Source of the DNA: a bacterium
GTDB lineage: Bacteria > Pseudomonadota > Alphaproteobacteria > Rhizobiales > JAKIUO01
Assembly: GCA_024228495.1 (NCBI GenBank)
Contig: JAAETJ010000282.1
Span: forward strand, 43,531 to 107,530
Length of the DNA: 64,000 nucleotides
Direction of reading: 5' to 3'
Part shown: piece by piece, positions 33,578 to 42,134 of the stretch
Layout: each line of letters opens with the position of its first letter
Numbering within the stretch: position 1 is the stretch's first letter
Made by a program: the position numbers and the translations under genes
The notes under the pieces: model-generated
Databases searched by the model: none
What the model was told of the DNA's origin: nothing
Seen by the model: only the letters and a program-made list of their open reading frames with translations

Positions 33578-36500
33578 TTATCCACTACACTTGAATTTCT
33601 CCACGACCCTTTCAGCAATCAGGTCCATTTTGGGGTCTCCGTTGGCCAACAGTTCCGTTATTCTGTCTTCCTGCCAACGCGGCACTCCGACCTTGTCATT
33701 GGTAAGCTGACGCAAAGCGTAATCATTGTGAATGGAAATCTCATCTGTCCCCATATAAGAAATCAGAAAGGCCGCTTTGCTGCGTAATTCCTCTGGTGGA
33801 ATGCGGTATGACCCCGCATGCAAAAACTCCCGATATTGCTCACGCGATGAGGGGTACAACAGCTCAACAGGATAGTCGTGACGACCAAAATGAGAGCACA
33901 TCAGGACCGGAATACCAAGAGCTGTTAGCTCCAGCGAACTGGAGCCATTCCATAAAACCGCCAGATCAAGATAGGGGGCAAGCGCATGAACATTGATATC
34001 GCGGTGCCCCAGAACTTTCACATTGGGCTTGATTTCGGTATCGATAAGATCACTAAAGCTGTCGATAAGATCAAGCGCGATTTCCGGGCGTAATTCGTGC
34101 GGGTGAGGCTTGACCAGCATGATAATATTATCGCTTTGTCCACAGACCTCAGCCGTATGGGTGATCCAGTCGGCCATATCTTGATGTGCGGGGCCACCGT
34201 CATAAGGCACGTTCAAATCTACAGGGACTTTGCCAAAACAGCAGATTATTTTTTTACCGGCCTGTTTTTGCTCGCTTAGATATTTGATCAATTGTTGTTC
34301 GGTTTCATTCGATGTCGAGCTGTTGCGGTTGACCTTGATCATGCTCTCGGCAAGTTCCTTGAACTTGGAATTATCCTGATTTTTCTCATACCAGGCATCA
34401 AAATCTTTTTTGAGTGCCATGAAGGGGGCACGGCGGTCACGATCCAGGGTCATATCGGTGACGCACATGGTCTGGGCGAATTTGCTGCCCAAGTTGGAAA
34501 AATAAGACTCGTAAGCAACATTGCAATTGATAAAACTCAGGCGTGGATCGTCCTTGGCACGGGCGAAATCCCGGAAGGCTGAAAATGGTGTGACATGGCT
34601 GTTACCCGTGACAAATGCAACATTGATATTACGCCTGACAAGCGTGTTGAAAATCTTGTTGCTGATATTGAGGCAGGTGTCGGAGCGCTTGAGCTGGACC
34701 ATGAAATCACGTTGAATGGCATCGGTATTGATATCTACATGATAGAGCCGGTGCGCGGTTGACAGGCGTTCGTAAAAGCCTTGGTAAAAATTGATACCAC
34801 ACGACACAACATGGCGCTTTTCCCAATCGATTTTCCAGCTATTGTGGAGATCATGCGAGTAAAAAGTAGTTGGTATAGAAGCCGCGAATTGATCAATATA
34901 GTCTATGCCGGTGGGGTCGAGAGGTAGCATGCCCTGCATCAGATTGATCACCGCATAGCCTTTTTTCTTCAGCGAAAGCAGCGAAGGAACCATCATTGCC
35001 ATCGTATTGTAGCAGGTTTGCGATGCCAGAAAAATAACCCCTTTGGGAATTTTTGGCTGGGGATAAGAGGCCAGTATCTGCCCGGTTCGGATAGAAAAAC
35101 TTATTTTTTGTATTTCGGTTGCAACCGCTACCCATTTATCGTGAGATCGGATTGATGGACGAAAACCCTCTAGAATATTTCGTGCCAGTTCAAACTCCCC
35201 CATGGCTTTCAAAGCTCTTGAATAAGCAATGATAGTTTTTGGCTTGTTCTGGGTTCGTGGTGATGAAGAATTCAATTTGCGGATATAACTTTCGTGGTCG
35301 GACCTGGTTGAATGATATGACAGCCACAGATCATCCATAACGGCCTTTTGGTGTGTGCCACGCAGTTTTTCATCGACGTAAAATTGGGTTTCCAGCATGT
35401 TTTTCACATATTCATAGCGTCCCTTTTTCAGCAGGTAATGGTAGACGCTGATAATTTGTGGCTGACGTATTGACAGGCTGCCCCACTGGTTTAATTCTGG
35501 GTTGTCAAATGAAAACCCTTCCTTATCGAACAGGCTCATGAGCATGTCGTAGGCTTGTATAACGCCGTCTTGATTATCAATGGCCATGTGGTACAGACAA
35601 ATGTTCAAAAATACGTCGTGTCGGCTGTGATATTTATGGCTCAAAAAAATCTTATATTGCTCTGCAGAGCGGTACAAAAGCATATGCCGGTAGGCATGAT
35701 CGCGTTCGCTGCGGGTCGGACGGGCCAGCAGTACAGAGCATAGTTTGGGGAAAAAATTATCAGGTGGATTGTCGGTTTTTTCCAGCGCGTCCAGAAATTT
35801 TGCAATGGGATCATAAATCAGGTTATTGGAGAGCACGCGAATATAGTTTACGGCGAGTAACTGGTATGATGGATCCAGCGCCATTAGTTCAACCAGTTCG
35901 GCGCTATGGTCATCGACGGCATCAAGAATTCTACCGTTGGAATTTTTCTGGGCGGTGCCAAGAGCGAGGAAAAAATTCGCCAACAGTGACCGGTCATGTT
36001 TTATGTCATCCCAGCGCTCATTAAACTGCGCAACTGCGTAGTTGCAATAGTGCTGCAAGGCATCATAGTTGGATGTATGGATCAGCAGGTGAGAAAACTG
36101 AGGAAAATCTGCAAGCCTAAATTTAGCCTTTGCGATTTCCATCACTTTGTCGGTATTGGCTTCACCTAAATATTTTGTGGTATTGAGGTACAAAAGCAGT
36201 TGCGCCGGACTGGCAAGATGGGCCGCATTTTCCCTTAGTACCACAAAATCCAGTTTGCTGTTATCAATATCAAGGATGTCATCATGTTTGACCCGTTCAA
36301 CGATAAAATAGCTTGCGACATCAAAGAAGCTGCAAAGTACATCGCTGGTGGGGTGCAGATAGCGTGGATAGAGCAGGTAGGCACCAGCAAACAGTTCCTC
36401 AAGACCAAGTTTTGCTTTCTGTCGAGAGCGTTTCTGCCGATCATCCGTGACGCCCCACCCTTCATAAAACGGTTTGCCGAAAACTGTCACGTCCTGCCCC

Positions 36501-37483
36501 ATGATATGAGCTTCCAAACCCTTGAGAGAGTTATGGGTGCAAACACGATCAACCTGACTAATCAGGTCGTAAAAAGGTATATCTTTGTCGAGAATCGTGT
36601 AGGCTTGAGTATCCTTTGCGCCAAGATGATTTTTTTTCAGCTTCAGCCGTGTTTCCGGGTGTGGTTGGTAGAATAACTGTGCATCAGGAAATTCAGCGGC
36701 GACACGGTGTATTAACGCAGAGTTGCGGACGTTTCTGGATTTGAATAAATGGTGGGTCTCTTTTTGGCCGATGATGAGAACTGAATACTCTTTTGTTTTT
36801 TCAAGTTCAGTTTTTTTGTCTAAATCTGCAAGACTATAATATTTTGACAGTCTTGCAGCCTTCATGATCCCCAGCCCGGCTTTCGCCTGCTGAAGCATCT
36901 CCGGTTTGTTATCGAACTTTATTTTATTCAGGATGTTCTCAAGATCTGAGGATTTCTGATCATCGAAATAGAGACCCGACTTATCGAGTATCATTGAGTG
37001 GAGTCGTGAATGCGGATCGCCAAACCCGCAGGATAGTAAAAACCCATCTTCCATATAGTGAATGGGAATATTATTTTGTTTGGCGTATTTTTTTTGGGCT
37101 AAGGGCAAGTCTGGTCCCCAGCTGATAAACACCATGCTGTTTTCGTCGCGGAGTTCCTTCAATTCGTTTGCAATTTGGTTGAGTTGTCCCACGTGACCGA
37201 TAAATACCGTACGGTATTCCGGTAAGGTCGCTGCAATATTCTCACGCTGCCAATTGTCGGTCCCCCACAGGACAGCAACCGAAAGATCAGGGTGAGTATT
37301 CCAGTTCGAACCAACAAGATTGAGTGCCGGCTCAAACAGGAAAGTTTCTTTTAATGCGCGTTTTGCAAACTGAAGTTCGTGATTGAGGGAGCTTGGTTTG
37401 TGGTAAATGCGTACTATCTTGCTTTTTATCCGCCAAAAAATGTTTCGATTGCCAGCCATTTTACTCATATTATTCATTTCCAC
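33578..37483 (-). CDS. Giant KpsC-like/KpsS-like fusion glycosyltransferase
   Basis: 1301 residues. About 65-410 is a KpsC-like module: SVAVLWGTDNWQRENIA, HYMEDGFLLSCGFG, SMILDKSGLYFDD, FYQPHPETRLKL, THNSLKGLEAHIMGQDV and FGKPFYEGWGVTDD. KpsC and KpsS modules are beta-Kdo transferases that build the poly-Kdo linker of group 2 capsules. About 410-830 is helical and TPR-like, without clear motifs. About 830-1301 is a second GT-B-like module (MLVKPHPHELRPE, LAVLWNGSSSLELTALGIPVLM) of the KpsS or capsule-synthesis type. E. coli makes these as separate proteins or as tandem KpsC modules, and this arrangement with a long helical middle is unusual. The substrate is inferred from family only. Confidence 0.82.
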   Translation of the reverse strand: MEMNNMSKMAGNRNIFWRIKSKIVRIYHKPSSLNHELQFAKRALKETFLFEPALNLVGSNWNTHPDLSVAVLWGTDNWQRENIAATLPEYRTVFIGHVGQLNQIANELKELRDENSMVFISWGPDLPLAQKKYAKQNNIPIHYMEDGFLLSCGFGDPHSRLHSMILDKSGLYFDDQKSSDLENILNKIKFDNKPEMLQQAKAGLGIMKAARLSKYYSLADLDKKTELEKTKEYSVLIIGQKETHHLFKSRNVRNSALIHRVAAEFPDAQLFYQPHPETRLKLKKNHLGAKDTQAYTILDKDIPFYDLISQVDRVCTHNSLKGLEAHIMGQDVTVFGKPFYEGWGVTDDRQKRSRQKAKLGLEELFAGAYLLYPRYLHPTSDVLCSFFDVASYFIVERVKHDDILDIDNSKLDFVVLRENAAHLASPAQLLLYLNTTKYLGEANTDKVMEIAKAKFRLADFPQFSHLLIHTSNYDALQHYCNYAVAQFNERWDDIKHDRSLLANFFLALGTAQKNSNGRILDAVDDHSAELVELMALDPSYQLLAVNYIRVLSNNLIYDPIAKFLDALEKTDNPPDNFFPKLCSVLLARPTRSERDHAYRHMLLYRSAEQYKIFLSHKYHSRHDVFLNICLYHMAIDNQDGVIQAYDMLMSLFDKEGFSFDNPELNQWGSLSIRQPQIISVYHYLLKKGRYEYVKNMLETQFYVDEKLRGTHQKAVMDDLWLSYHSTRSDHESYIRKLNSSSPRTQNKPKTIIAYSRALKAMGEFELARNILEGFRPSIRSHDKWVAVATEIQKISFSIRTGQILASYPQPKIPKGVIFLASQTCYNTMAMMVPSLLSLKKKGYAVINLMQGMLPLDPTGIDYIDQFAASIPTTFYSHDLHNSWKIDWEKRHVVSCGINFYQGFYERLSTAHRLYHVDINTDAIQRDFMVQLKRSDTCLNISNKIFNTLVRRNINVAFVTGNSHVTPFSAFRDFARAKDDPRLSFINCNVAYESYFSNLGSKFAQTMCVTDMTLDRDRRAPFMALKKDFDAWYEKNQDNSKFKELAESMIKVNRNSSTSNETEQQLIKYLSEQKQAGKKIICCFGKVPVDLNVPYDGGPAHQDMADWITHTAEVCGQSDNIIMLVKPHPHELRPEIALDLIDSFSDLIDTEIKPNVKVLGHRDINVHALAPYLDLAVLWNGSSSLELTALGIPVLMCSHFGRHDYPVELLYPSSREQYREFLHAGSYRIPPEELRSKAAFLISYMGTDEISIHNDYALRQLTNDKVGVPRWQEDRITELLANGDPKMDLIAERVVEKFKCSG

Positions 37484-37802
37484 TGATATTTTTCATCCCA
37501 AGTATCAGTATTATTTTAGCTTGAATCAAGTCAGACAAAGCCAATTAACTTGTTAAGTCATTGCTTTACACAAAAACGGAGCTTTGTCTTTGGGAATTGT
37601 TGGTTGTGGTTTCCATAAACTCAGCTTCAATGCTCTATCGTTGTTATTGGGGGCACTGGTCTTTTCCTGTTCATTGCACCTCTATCATACGAATGGTTAC
37701 TGTGAAATGCCTTGCCCAGCGGATAATCGTTGTTATGATGAACGCCGAATATTTGGTAAGATAGCCACAATAGCGTGGTAGGACATCGAAGGGGATCAGG
37801 TC
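37484..37802. other. Divergent intergenic region
   Basis: 319 bases between two divergent polysaccharide-locus genes. It is AT-rich near the 37483 start and should contain both promoters. No coding frame, repeat or confident promoter boxes were recognised. Confidence 0.5.
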
Positions 37803-38345
37803 GTGTTGGCATTTGCAAAATATTCGGCATTTCTTATCGTTGCGGCGGGATTGGGGTTTGCCGGCACCTACTGGTTTTTGAATAAGTCGTCCCAGGATAT
37901 CAGCCTGACAAATTTGGCGCTGGGGAAACCGACACTGCAAAGCAGTTACCATAAACGCTACAAATCTTCTCCAGTAGATGGCAGGATCACCGGAAAAAAC
38001 TCCTTTATCACAAAAAAAGAGAACAGGCCGTGGTGGCAGGTGGATTTACAGGCGCTGCATGAGCTAAGTCAGATAAAGATTTATAATGTGAAGGGAAAAT
38101 ACAGTAAGCGGGCTTTTTCAGTCGACGTTCTGGTCTCCCAGCATGGTGATGAATGGACGACGGTTTATCTGAACAAGGGAGTTCCTTTTGGTGGTAAAGG
38201 TATGAAAATGGGGCCTTTGATTGTTGATATGGCTAATAGTGAACACCGCCTCACCCGATATGTCCGTTTACAGCTCGCCAAGAAAAATATGTTACATCTC
38301 GATGAAGTCATGGTGTTTGGTAAAAATAACAGGGCTGGGGGGTAG
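37803..38345 (+). CDS. Membrane-anchored discoidin (F5/8 type C)-like protein
   Basis: 180 residues from a GTG with AGGGGATCAGG just upstream. An N-terminal hydrophobic helix (SAFLIVAAGLGFAGTYWFL) acts as anchor or signal. It is followed by a galactose-binding-like fold: NLALGKPTLQSS, RPWWQVDLQALHELSQIKIYN, then DVLVSQHGDEWTTVY and RYVRLQL, typical of F5/8 type C domains. These bind sugars or phospholipids. It sits directly before pseF (four bases), so it may hold the polysaccharide at the cell surface. The role is inferred. Confidence 0.72.
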   Translation: MLAFAKYSAFLIVAAGLGFAGTYWFLNKSSQDISLTNLALGKPTLQSSYHKRYKSSPVDGRITGKNSFITKKENRPWWQVDLQALHELSQIKIYNVKGKYSKRAFSVDVLVSQHGDEWTTVYLNKGVPFGGKGMKMGPLIVDMANSEHRLTRYVRLQLAKKNMLHLDEVMVFGKNNRAGG

Positions 38346-38349
38346 TAGT

Positions 38350-39033
38350 TTGAAACTGGCACTTATTCCGGCTCGCGGCGGCTCTAAGCGTATTTCTGGA
38401 AAGAATATCAAATCTTTTTGCGGACAGCCAATCATCGCCTATTCCATTGAGGCGGCGCTGGCTAGTGACTGTTTTGATCGCGTCATTGTCTCAACAGACC
38501 GTGAAGAGATTGCCGAGGTGGCAAGGGAGCATGGGGCTGAAATTCCCTTCATGCGTCCGGCTCGTTTTTCCGATGATCACGCCACAACCATGGATGTCAT
38601 CCGCCACGCTTTGTCTTTTTATGAAGATGCTGGCGAAACGATCGAAGCCATTTGCTGCCTTTATGCAACCGCTCCTTTTGTAACGGCCAATGATTTGCAC
38701 GCGGGTTGGGAGCTTATGGCCCAAAGTGATGCTTCTTTTGTCTTCAGCGCCACGTCCTTTCCATTCCCTATCCAACGGGCTTTTTATCTTGATGAGAATG
38801 AGCGGGTAAACATGTTCCAGCCGGAGAATCTTGAAACCAGATCACAGGACTTGCGCGAGGCCTATTATGATGCCGGACAGTTCTACTGGTGCCGGGCGCA
38901 AGCAGCTCGTGACAATTTGCCGATTTTTGCTCCTCATTCAAAGCCGCTGCTTATGGCGCGCGAGCGTGTTCAGGATATTGACACGCTGGAAGACTGGAAT
39001 TTCGCCGAGAAGCTTTTTAAATTACAAGCATAA
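38350..39033 (+). CDS. pseF: CMP-pseudaminic acid synthetase PseF
   Basis: 227 residues, cytidylyltransferase of the NeuA/PseF family that activates pseudaminic acid with CTP. The start motif LALIPARGGSKRISGKNIK carries the nucleotide-binding signature, followed by PIIAYSIEAAL and VIVSTDREEIAEVA. The TTG at 38350 is chosen because it places this motif at the N-terminus and follows GGGGGGTAG. The open frame extends upstream into the previous gene but that part is not coding. It converges with the PIG-L gene after three bases. Confidence 0.93.
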   Translation: MKLALIPARGGSKRISGKNIKSFCGQPIIAYSIEAALASDCFDRVIVSTDREEIAEVAREHGAEIPFMRPARFSDDHATTMDVIRHALSFYEDAGETIEAICCLYATAPFVTANDLHAGWELMAQSDASFVFSATSFPFPIQRAFYLDENERVNMFQPENLETRSQDLREAYYDAGQFYWCRAQAARDNLPIFAPHSKPLLMARERVQDIDTLEDWNFAEKLFKLQA

Positions 39034-39036
39034 GGG

Positions 39037-39714
39037 TTAGTCGTCCAGCACACGGATGACGCTGAACGCTTCGGCGGCGGCCATGCCAACGCTGGCGCCA
39101 CGATAGGCTACAAGAGCCTTAACCGCCTCATGAGAGCGGATATGGGGAAAAGGCCGCATCTCGCTATCATAGCAGGCAAGTGCCGCCATCTTCTGTTCAA
39201 GGTATTGTTTTATATTGGTGTATTTTGCGGGTCGGAAACCAGTGGCTGTCTCTGGCGAGGCCCAGTCAGTACTGGATAGAACCTCAAATCCGTAGATTTC
39301 CCTGACTGGGCTGCCAGGCATTGGCCTACAAGCAGTCAGCACAGCCTGGTGAACAATTCTGTGATCGATATTGAGATCATGACCATAGTGGGTATATATT
39401 ATCTGTGGCTTTATCTTAAAAATTATAGGTTCGATTTTCTGAATCACATCAAGAAGAGGCATTGTATCAAGCTTGTTGTCCGGCAGTCCAAGGCATATAG
39501 GAGTTATGGTACCTAGAATTTCCGCTACTTTTTGGGCACTGCGTTCGCGTTTCGCGGTTTTATCGTTATCTCCTCCCTCACGCGAGCTTTCGCCATCAGC
39601 AAAAAACACGACATGCACGCTATCGCCCGCTGCCGCATGCTTTGCCATCACTCCTCCGCAGCCGAGCACCTCGTCATCGGGATGAGCTGCCGCTATTAAA
39701 ATGGTTTTATTCAT
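39037..39714 (-). CDS. PIG-L/LmbE-family deacetylase
   Basis: 225 residues. The zinc site is visible as AAHPDDEVLGCGG near the start and THYGHDLNIDHRIVHQA in the middle, as in PIG-L and LmbE enzymes that remove N-acetyl groups from sugars. It overlaps nothing but lies two bases from the formyltransferase-like gene upstream. The pair could replace an N-acetyl with an N-formyl group on a pseudaminic-acid intermediate. That is inference from the pairing. Confidence 0.88.
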   Translation of the reverse strand: MNKTILIAAAHPDDEVLGCGGVMAKHAAAGDSVHVVFFADGESSREGGDNDKTAKRERSAQKVAEILGTITPICLGLPDNKLDTMPLLDVIQKIEPIIFKIKPQIIYTHYGHDLNIDHRIVHQAVLTACRPMPGSPVREIYGFEVLSSTDWASPETATGFRPAKYTNIKQYLEQKMAALACYDSEMRPFPHIRSHEAVKALVAYRGASVGMAAAEAFSVIRVLDD

Positions 39715-39716
39715 GT

Positions 39717-40427
39717 TCAGGCTTTCCCGTCATCATTTTTTCGATAAGATATTTTTACATTTGACCGCAAGATACCGCCATCAAGCTTGGCTTTATAAAA
39801 CTCCATACGCATATCCCCAAAATCCATAAAGGCGTTGGGATAGCCTGGGGCATCAAGCATGCGAATATGGTCATAAAGCCTATTTTGATCCATTTGCTCG
39901 GACAACTGGCTCATATCCGGTGTTCTTCTTTTAAAAAGGGTCACTTCACCCGTCTGCTCGACCGGCTCGGGGTGGGTTGTGACGATTTCCTCAATCATCT
40001 GCATGATAATGCTGCCTGCGCGCCGAAAAATCTGTTCGGCGCTTCCCGATAGATTAAGCTCGCGTTTCATATAAACTGGCCCGGCATCAAGCTCCTTAAC
40101 CATGCGGATAGCACTGAGCATGGTGGTTTTGTGACCAAGGGCAATAAGGTTCTGCAACGGACTTCCGCCGCGCCCATATGGCACATCCGTCATATGAAAT
40201 AAAACGCATTCGCAATTGTTCAGGATATTTGAGGGGACAATCCAAGACCAGTGGGGGAAAAACAGATAACGTGGTTTTATCATTTCAAGACGATCCAGCG
40301 TGAGATCTTTTTTATTTGTCATAAGGTGCCACTGACCGGGCAGTTGGTCGCGAATTTCGGCAAATGAATCAAGATTCCAGCCTTTCGTAGTAGCGATTGC
40401 ATAGGTACTCATTGGCAAACCGTCCAT
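39717..40427 (-). CDS. Formyltransferase-family protein
   Basis: 236 residues, related to methionyl-tRNA and sugar formyltransferases. Seen are RYLFFPHWSWIVPSNIL, FHMTDVPYGRGGSPLQNLIALG (the family's formyl-folate site region with DxPYGRGGSP) and KELDAGPVYMKREL. It probably adds a formyl group from N10-formyltetrahydrofolate to an amino sugar. The start may be the ATG at 40427 or the ATG at 40412 (MSTYAIATT). The second has the better spaced GGACGG before it. It lies between the pseG-pseH fusion and the deacetylase on the same strand. Confidence 0.8.
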   Translation of the reverse strand: MDGLPMSTYAIATTKGWNLDSFAEIRDQLPGQWHLMTNKKDLTLDRLEMIKPRYLFFPHWSWIVPSNILNNCECVLFHMTDVPYGRGGSPLQNLIALGHKTTMLSAIRMVKELDAGPVYMKRELNLSGSAEQIFRRAGSIIMQMIEEIVTTHPEPVEQTGEVTLFKRRTPDMSQLSEQMDQNRLYDHIRMLDAPGYPNAFMDFGDMRMEFYKAKLDGGILRSNVKISYRKNDDGKA

Positions 40428-40457
40428 TTTTCTAATCAGTTTTATCAGTATGAAAAA

Positions 40458-41957
40458 CTACGCCATATGCGCAACACGTTCCAGTCGATCTTTCGATATT
40501 TTACGAAATCCAGCTCTTTGGAAGGTCAGCCAGGAGGCTTTGTTGTCGGGGTGGATTTCCGCGATGATATGATCACCGGAAAAAATCCTATTGCTAAGTT
40601 CCAAAGCTCTGGATGCGAGTCCACGCCCGCGGGCATGCGGAGCGATCAAAATTGAGATTTCCAGCATGTCTGTATGAGTTCCGTCCTGCTTGGGGAAGGG
40701 ATCCAGACGCAACACACCACAATTGCCCGTTGCATCAACAATATTGAGCAAAACATGTTCATGCCTGGCCAGCCTGTTGGTCATCCACTGCATATGCTGT
40801 TTCTTTGACGGCACCGCGTTGTTGCGGAAATATTTGCGGGTGTCAGGGTGCGACTGCCATTCAAGATGATTTTTTGCATCATTCATTGTGGTTGCCTGCA
40901 GGCTGACTTCACCAACTAAATTGCATTGCAATATGGCAAGAAAAGCCCGGGATGCACCTAGGCCGTCACAAGTTTCAGCTGCGCGCGCCGACATTTCAGG
41001 CAATGCTTCGCCCTTGTTGACATTGGTAAGGCGGTGGGCAATATCATCTGGGGTCAGCTTTTCAGCACGCGGTAAGACAATCGCTGCACCGGCTTGCCCC
41101 AACTGATTGGCAATGGTCAGCTGGTTGTCGGCGGTGACGATCATCAAGGTGGGCAGGCCAAGGCAGCAGCGCTCCCATGATGTTGAGCCTGCCGCGCCAA
41201 TCGCCAGATCGGCATTGACCATAAGGTCTGCCATGTCGGCCTCAAATCCGTGAAAAATCACTGTCTGGGTCATCTGTTCGGCAAGAACGGTCAAGCCCAT
41301 GGCATCAGGATCGCCATTGCCGACAACGACGTCGATTTCGACGTTCATTCCCGTCTGTTTGACGGCTTCCAGACACATATTTGTAACCTTGTGTGGATCG
41401 CTTGCGCCAAGGCTGACAAGAAGACGTTTGATTTCTTTGCTCACTTGTCGCCGCTCAAGAGCCTTGGCACGAAGGGCCTTGAATTCAGGGCGTAGGAGGG
41501 CATAGTCTGTACCCATCAGAAAACACGCCGATGGGGGAGTGATGCCCTCATAGTCGGCAGGTTGGCGACCAAACGTTTGGTCGAGCAGGACATCACAGTC
41601 GTGTAAGCGTTTCGGGATATCGTCAATGACCAGAATTTTTCGCGAGTAGGGTCTCATGGCGGTTTCGAATATGGCGTCGCGCTGATAATGATCAACAACA
41701 AGCAGGTCGATGTCTGGATATTTTGCGCCGATTGATGCCGCTTCCTCTTCGGCATGATCAGCCGAACAGTCTTGCAGCTGATATATGTCATGATTTGATG
41801 TTGAAAGTGTAGGCATGGTTTGCAATGTGTCCGGCCCGACGGCGAAACAGCAGGTCCAGCCGTGATCCGCCAGAAAATTGGCCAGCGTCAGGCATCGCAT
41901 GATGTGGCCGCCACCAATTTGCATTGAAGCATCTGCCCGAAAGACAGCACAAAGCAT
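40458..41957 (-). CDS. pseG: PseG-PseH fusion: UDP-sugar hydrolase plus acetyltransferase
   Basis: 499 residues. The first 350 or so are PseG, a UDP-2,4-diacetamido altropyranose hydrolase. FRADASMQIGGGHIMRCLTLA is the usual start, with VDHYQRD, DVLLDQTFGR and GAAGSTSWERCCLGLPTL following. The last 140 are a GNAT domain (LEWQSHPDTRKYFRNN, SILIAPHARGRGLASRALEL, then DNKASWLTFQRAGF) of the PseH type, which acetylates the 4-amino group before hydrolysis. Joining these two consecutive steps explains the absence of a separate pseH in the window. It is convergent in function with pseB, pseC, pseI and pseF but on the opposite strand. Confidence 0.93.
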   Translation of the reverse strand: MLCAVFRADASMQIGGGHIMRCLTLANFLADHGWTCCFAVGPDTLQTMPTLSTSNHDIYQLQDCSADHAEEEAASIGAKYPDIDLLVVDHYQRDAIFETAMRPYSRKILVIDDIPKRLHDCDVLLDQTFGRQPADYEGITPPSACFLMGTDYALLRPEFKALRAKALERRQVSKEIKRLLVSLGASDPHKVTNMCLEAVKQTGMNVEIDVVVGNGDPDAMGLTVLAEQMTQTVIFHGFEADMADLMVNADLAIGAAGSTSWERCCLGLPTLMIVTADNQLTIANQLGQAGAAIVLPRAEKLTPDDIAHRLTNVNKGEALPEMSARAAETCDGLGASRAFLAILQCNLVGEVSLQATTMNDAKNHLEWQSHPDTRKYFRNNAVPSKKQHMQWMTNRLARHEHVLLNIVDATGNCGVLRLDPFPKQDGTHTDMLEISILIAPHARGRGLASRALELSNRIFSGDHIIAEIHPDNKASWLTFQRAGFRKISKDRLERVAHMA

Positions 41958-42134
41958 GTTCGCATTCTCCTTTAAACTGCTATCTTACACCCTCTTGCAG
42001 TTTATGAAATGCGTTAAAGGCAAGCGCTTGAAATAGCAACCCGCTGGATTAAGAAAAATTTCTTATCCCCTCCTGCATTCGCTCACGTTACGATCTTCAC
42101 AGGGAGAAAGTCATAGAGGTAAAGAACGTGAAAT

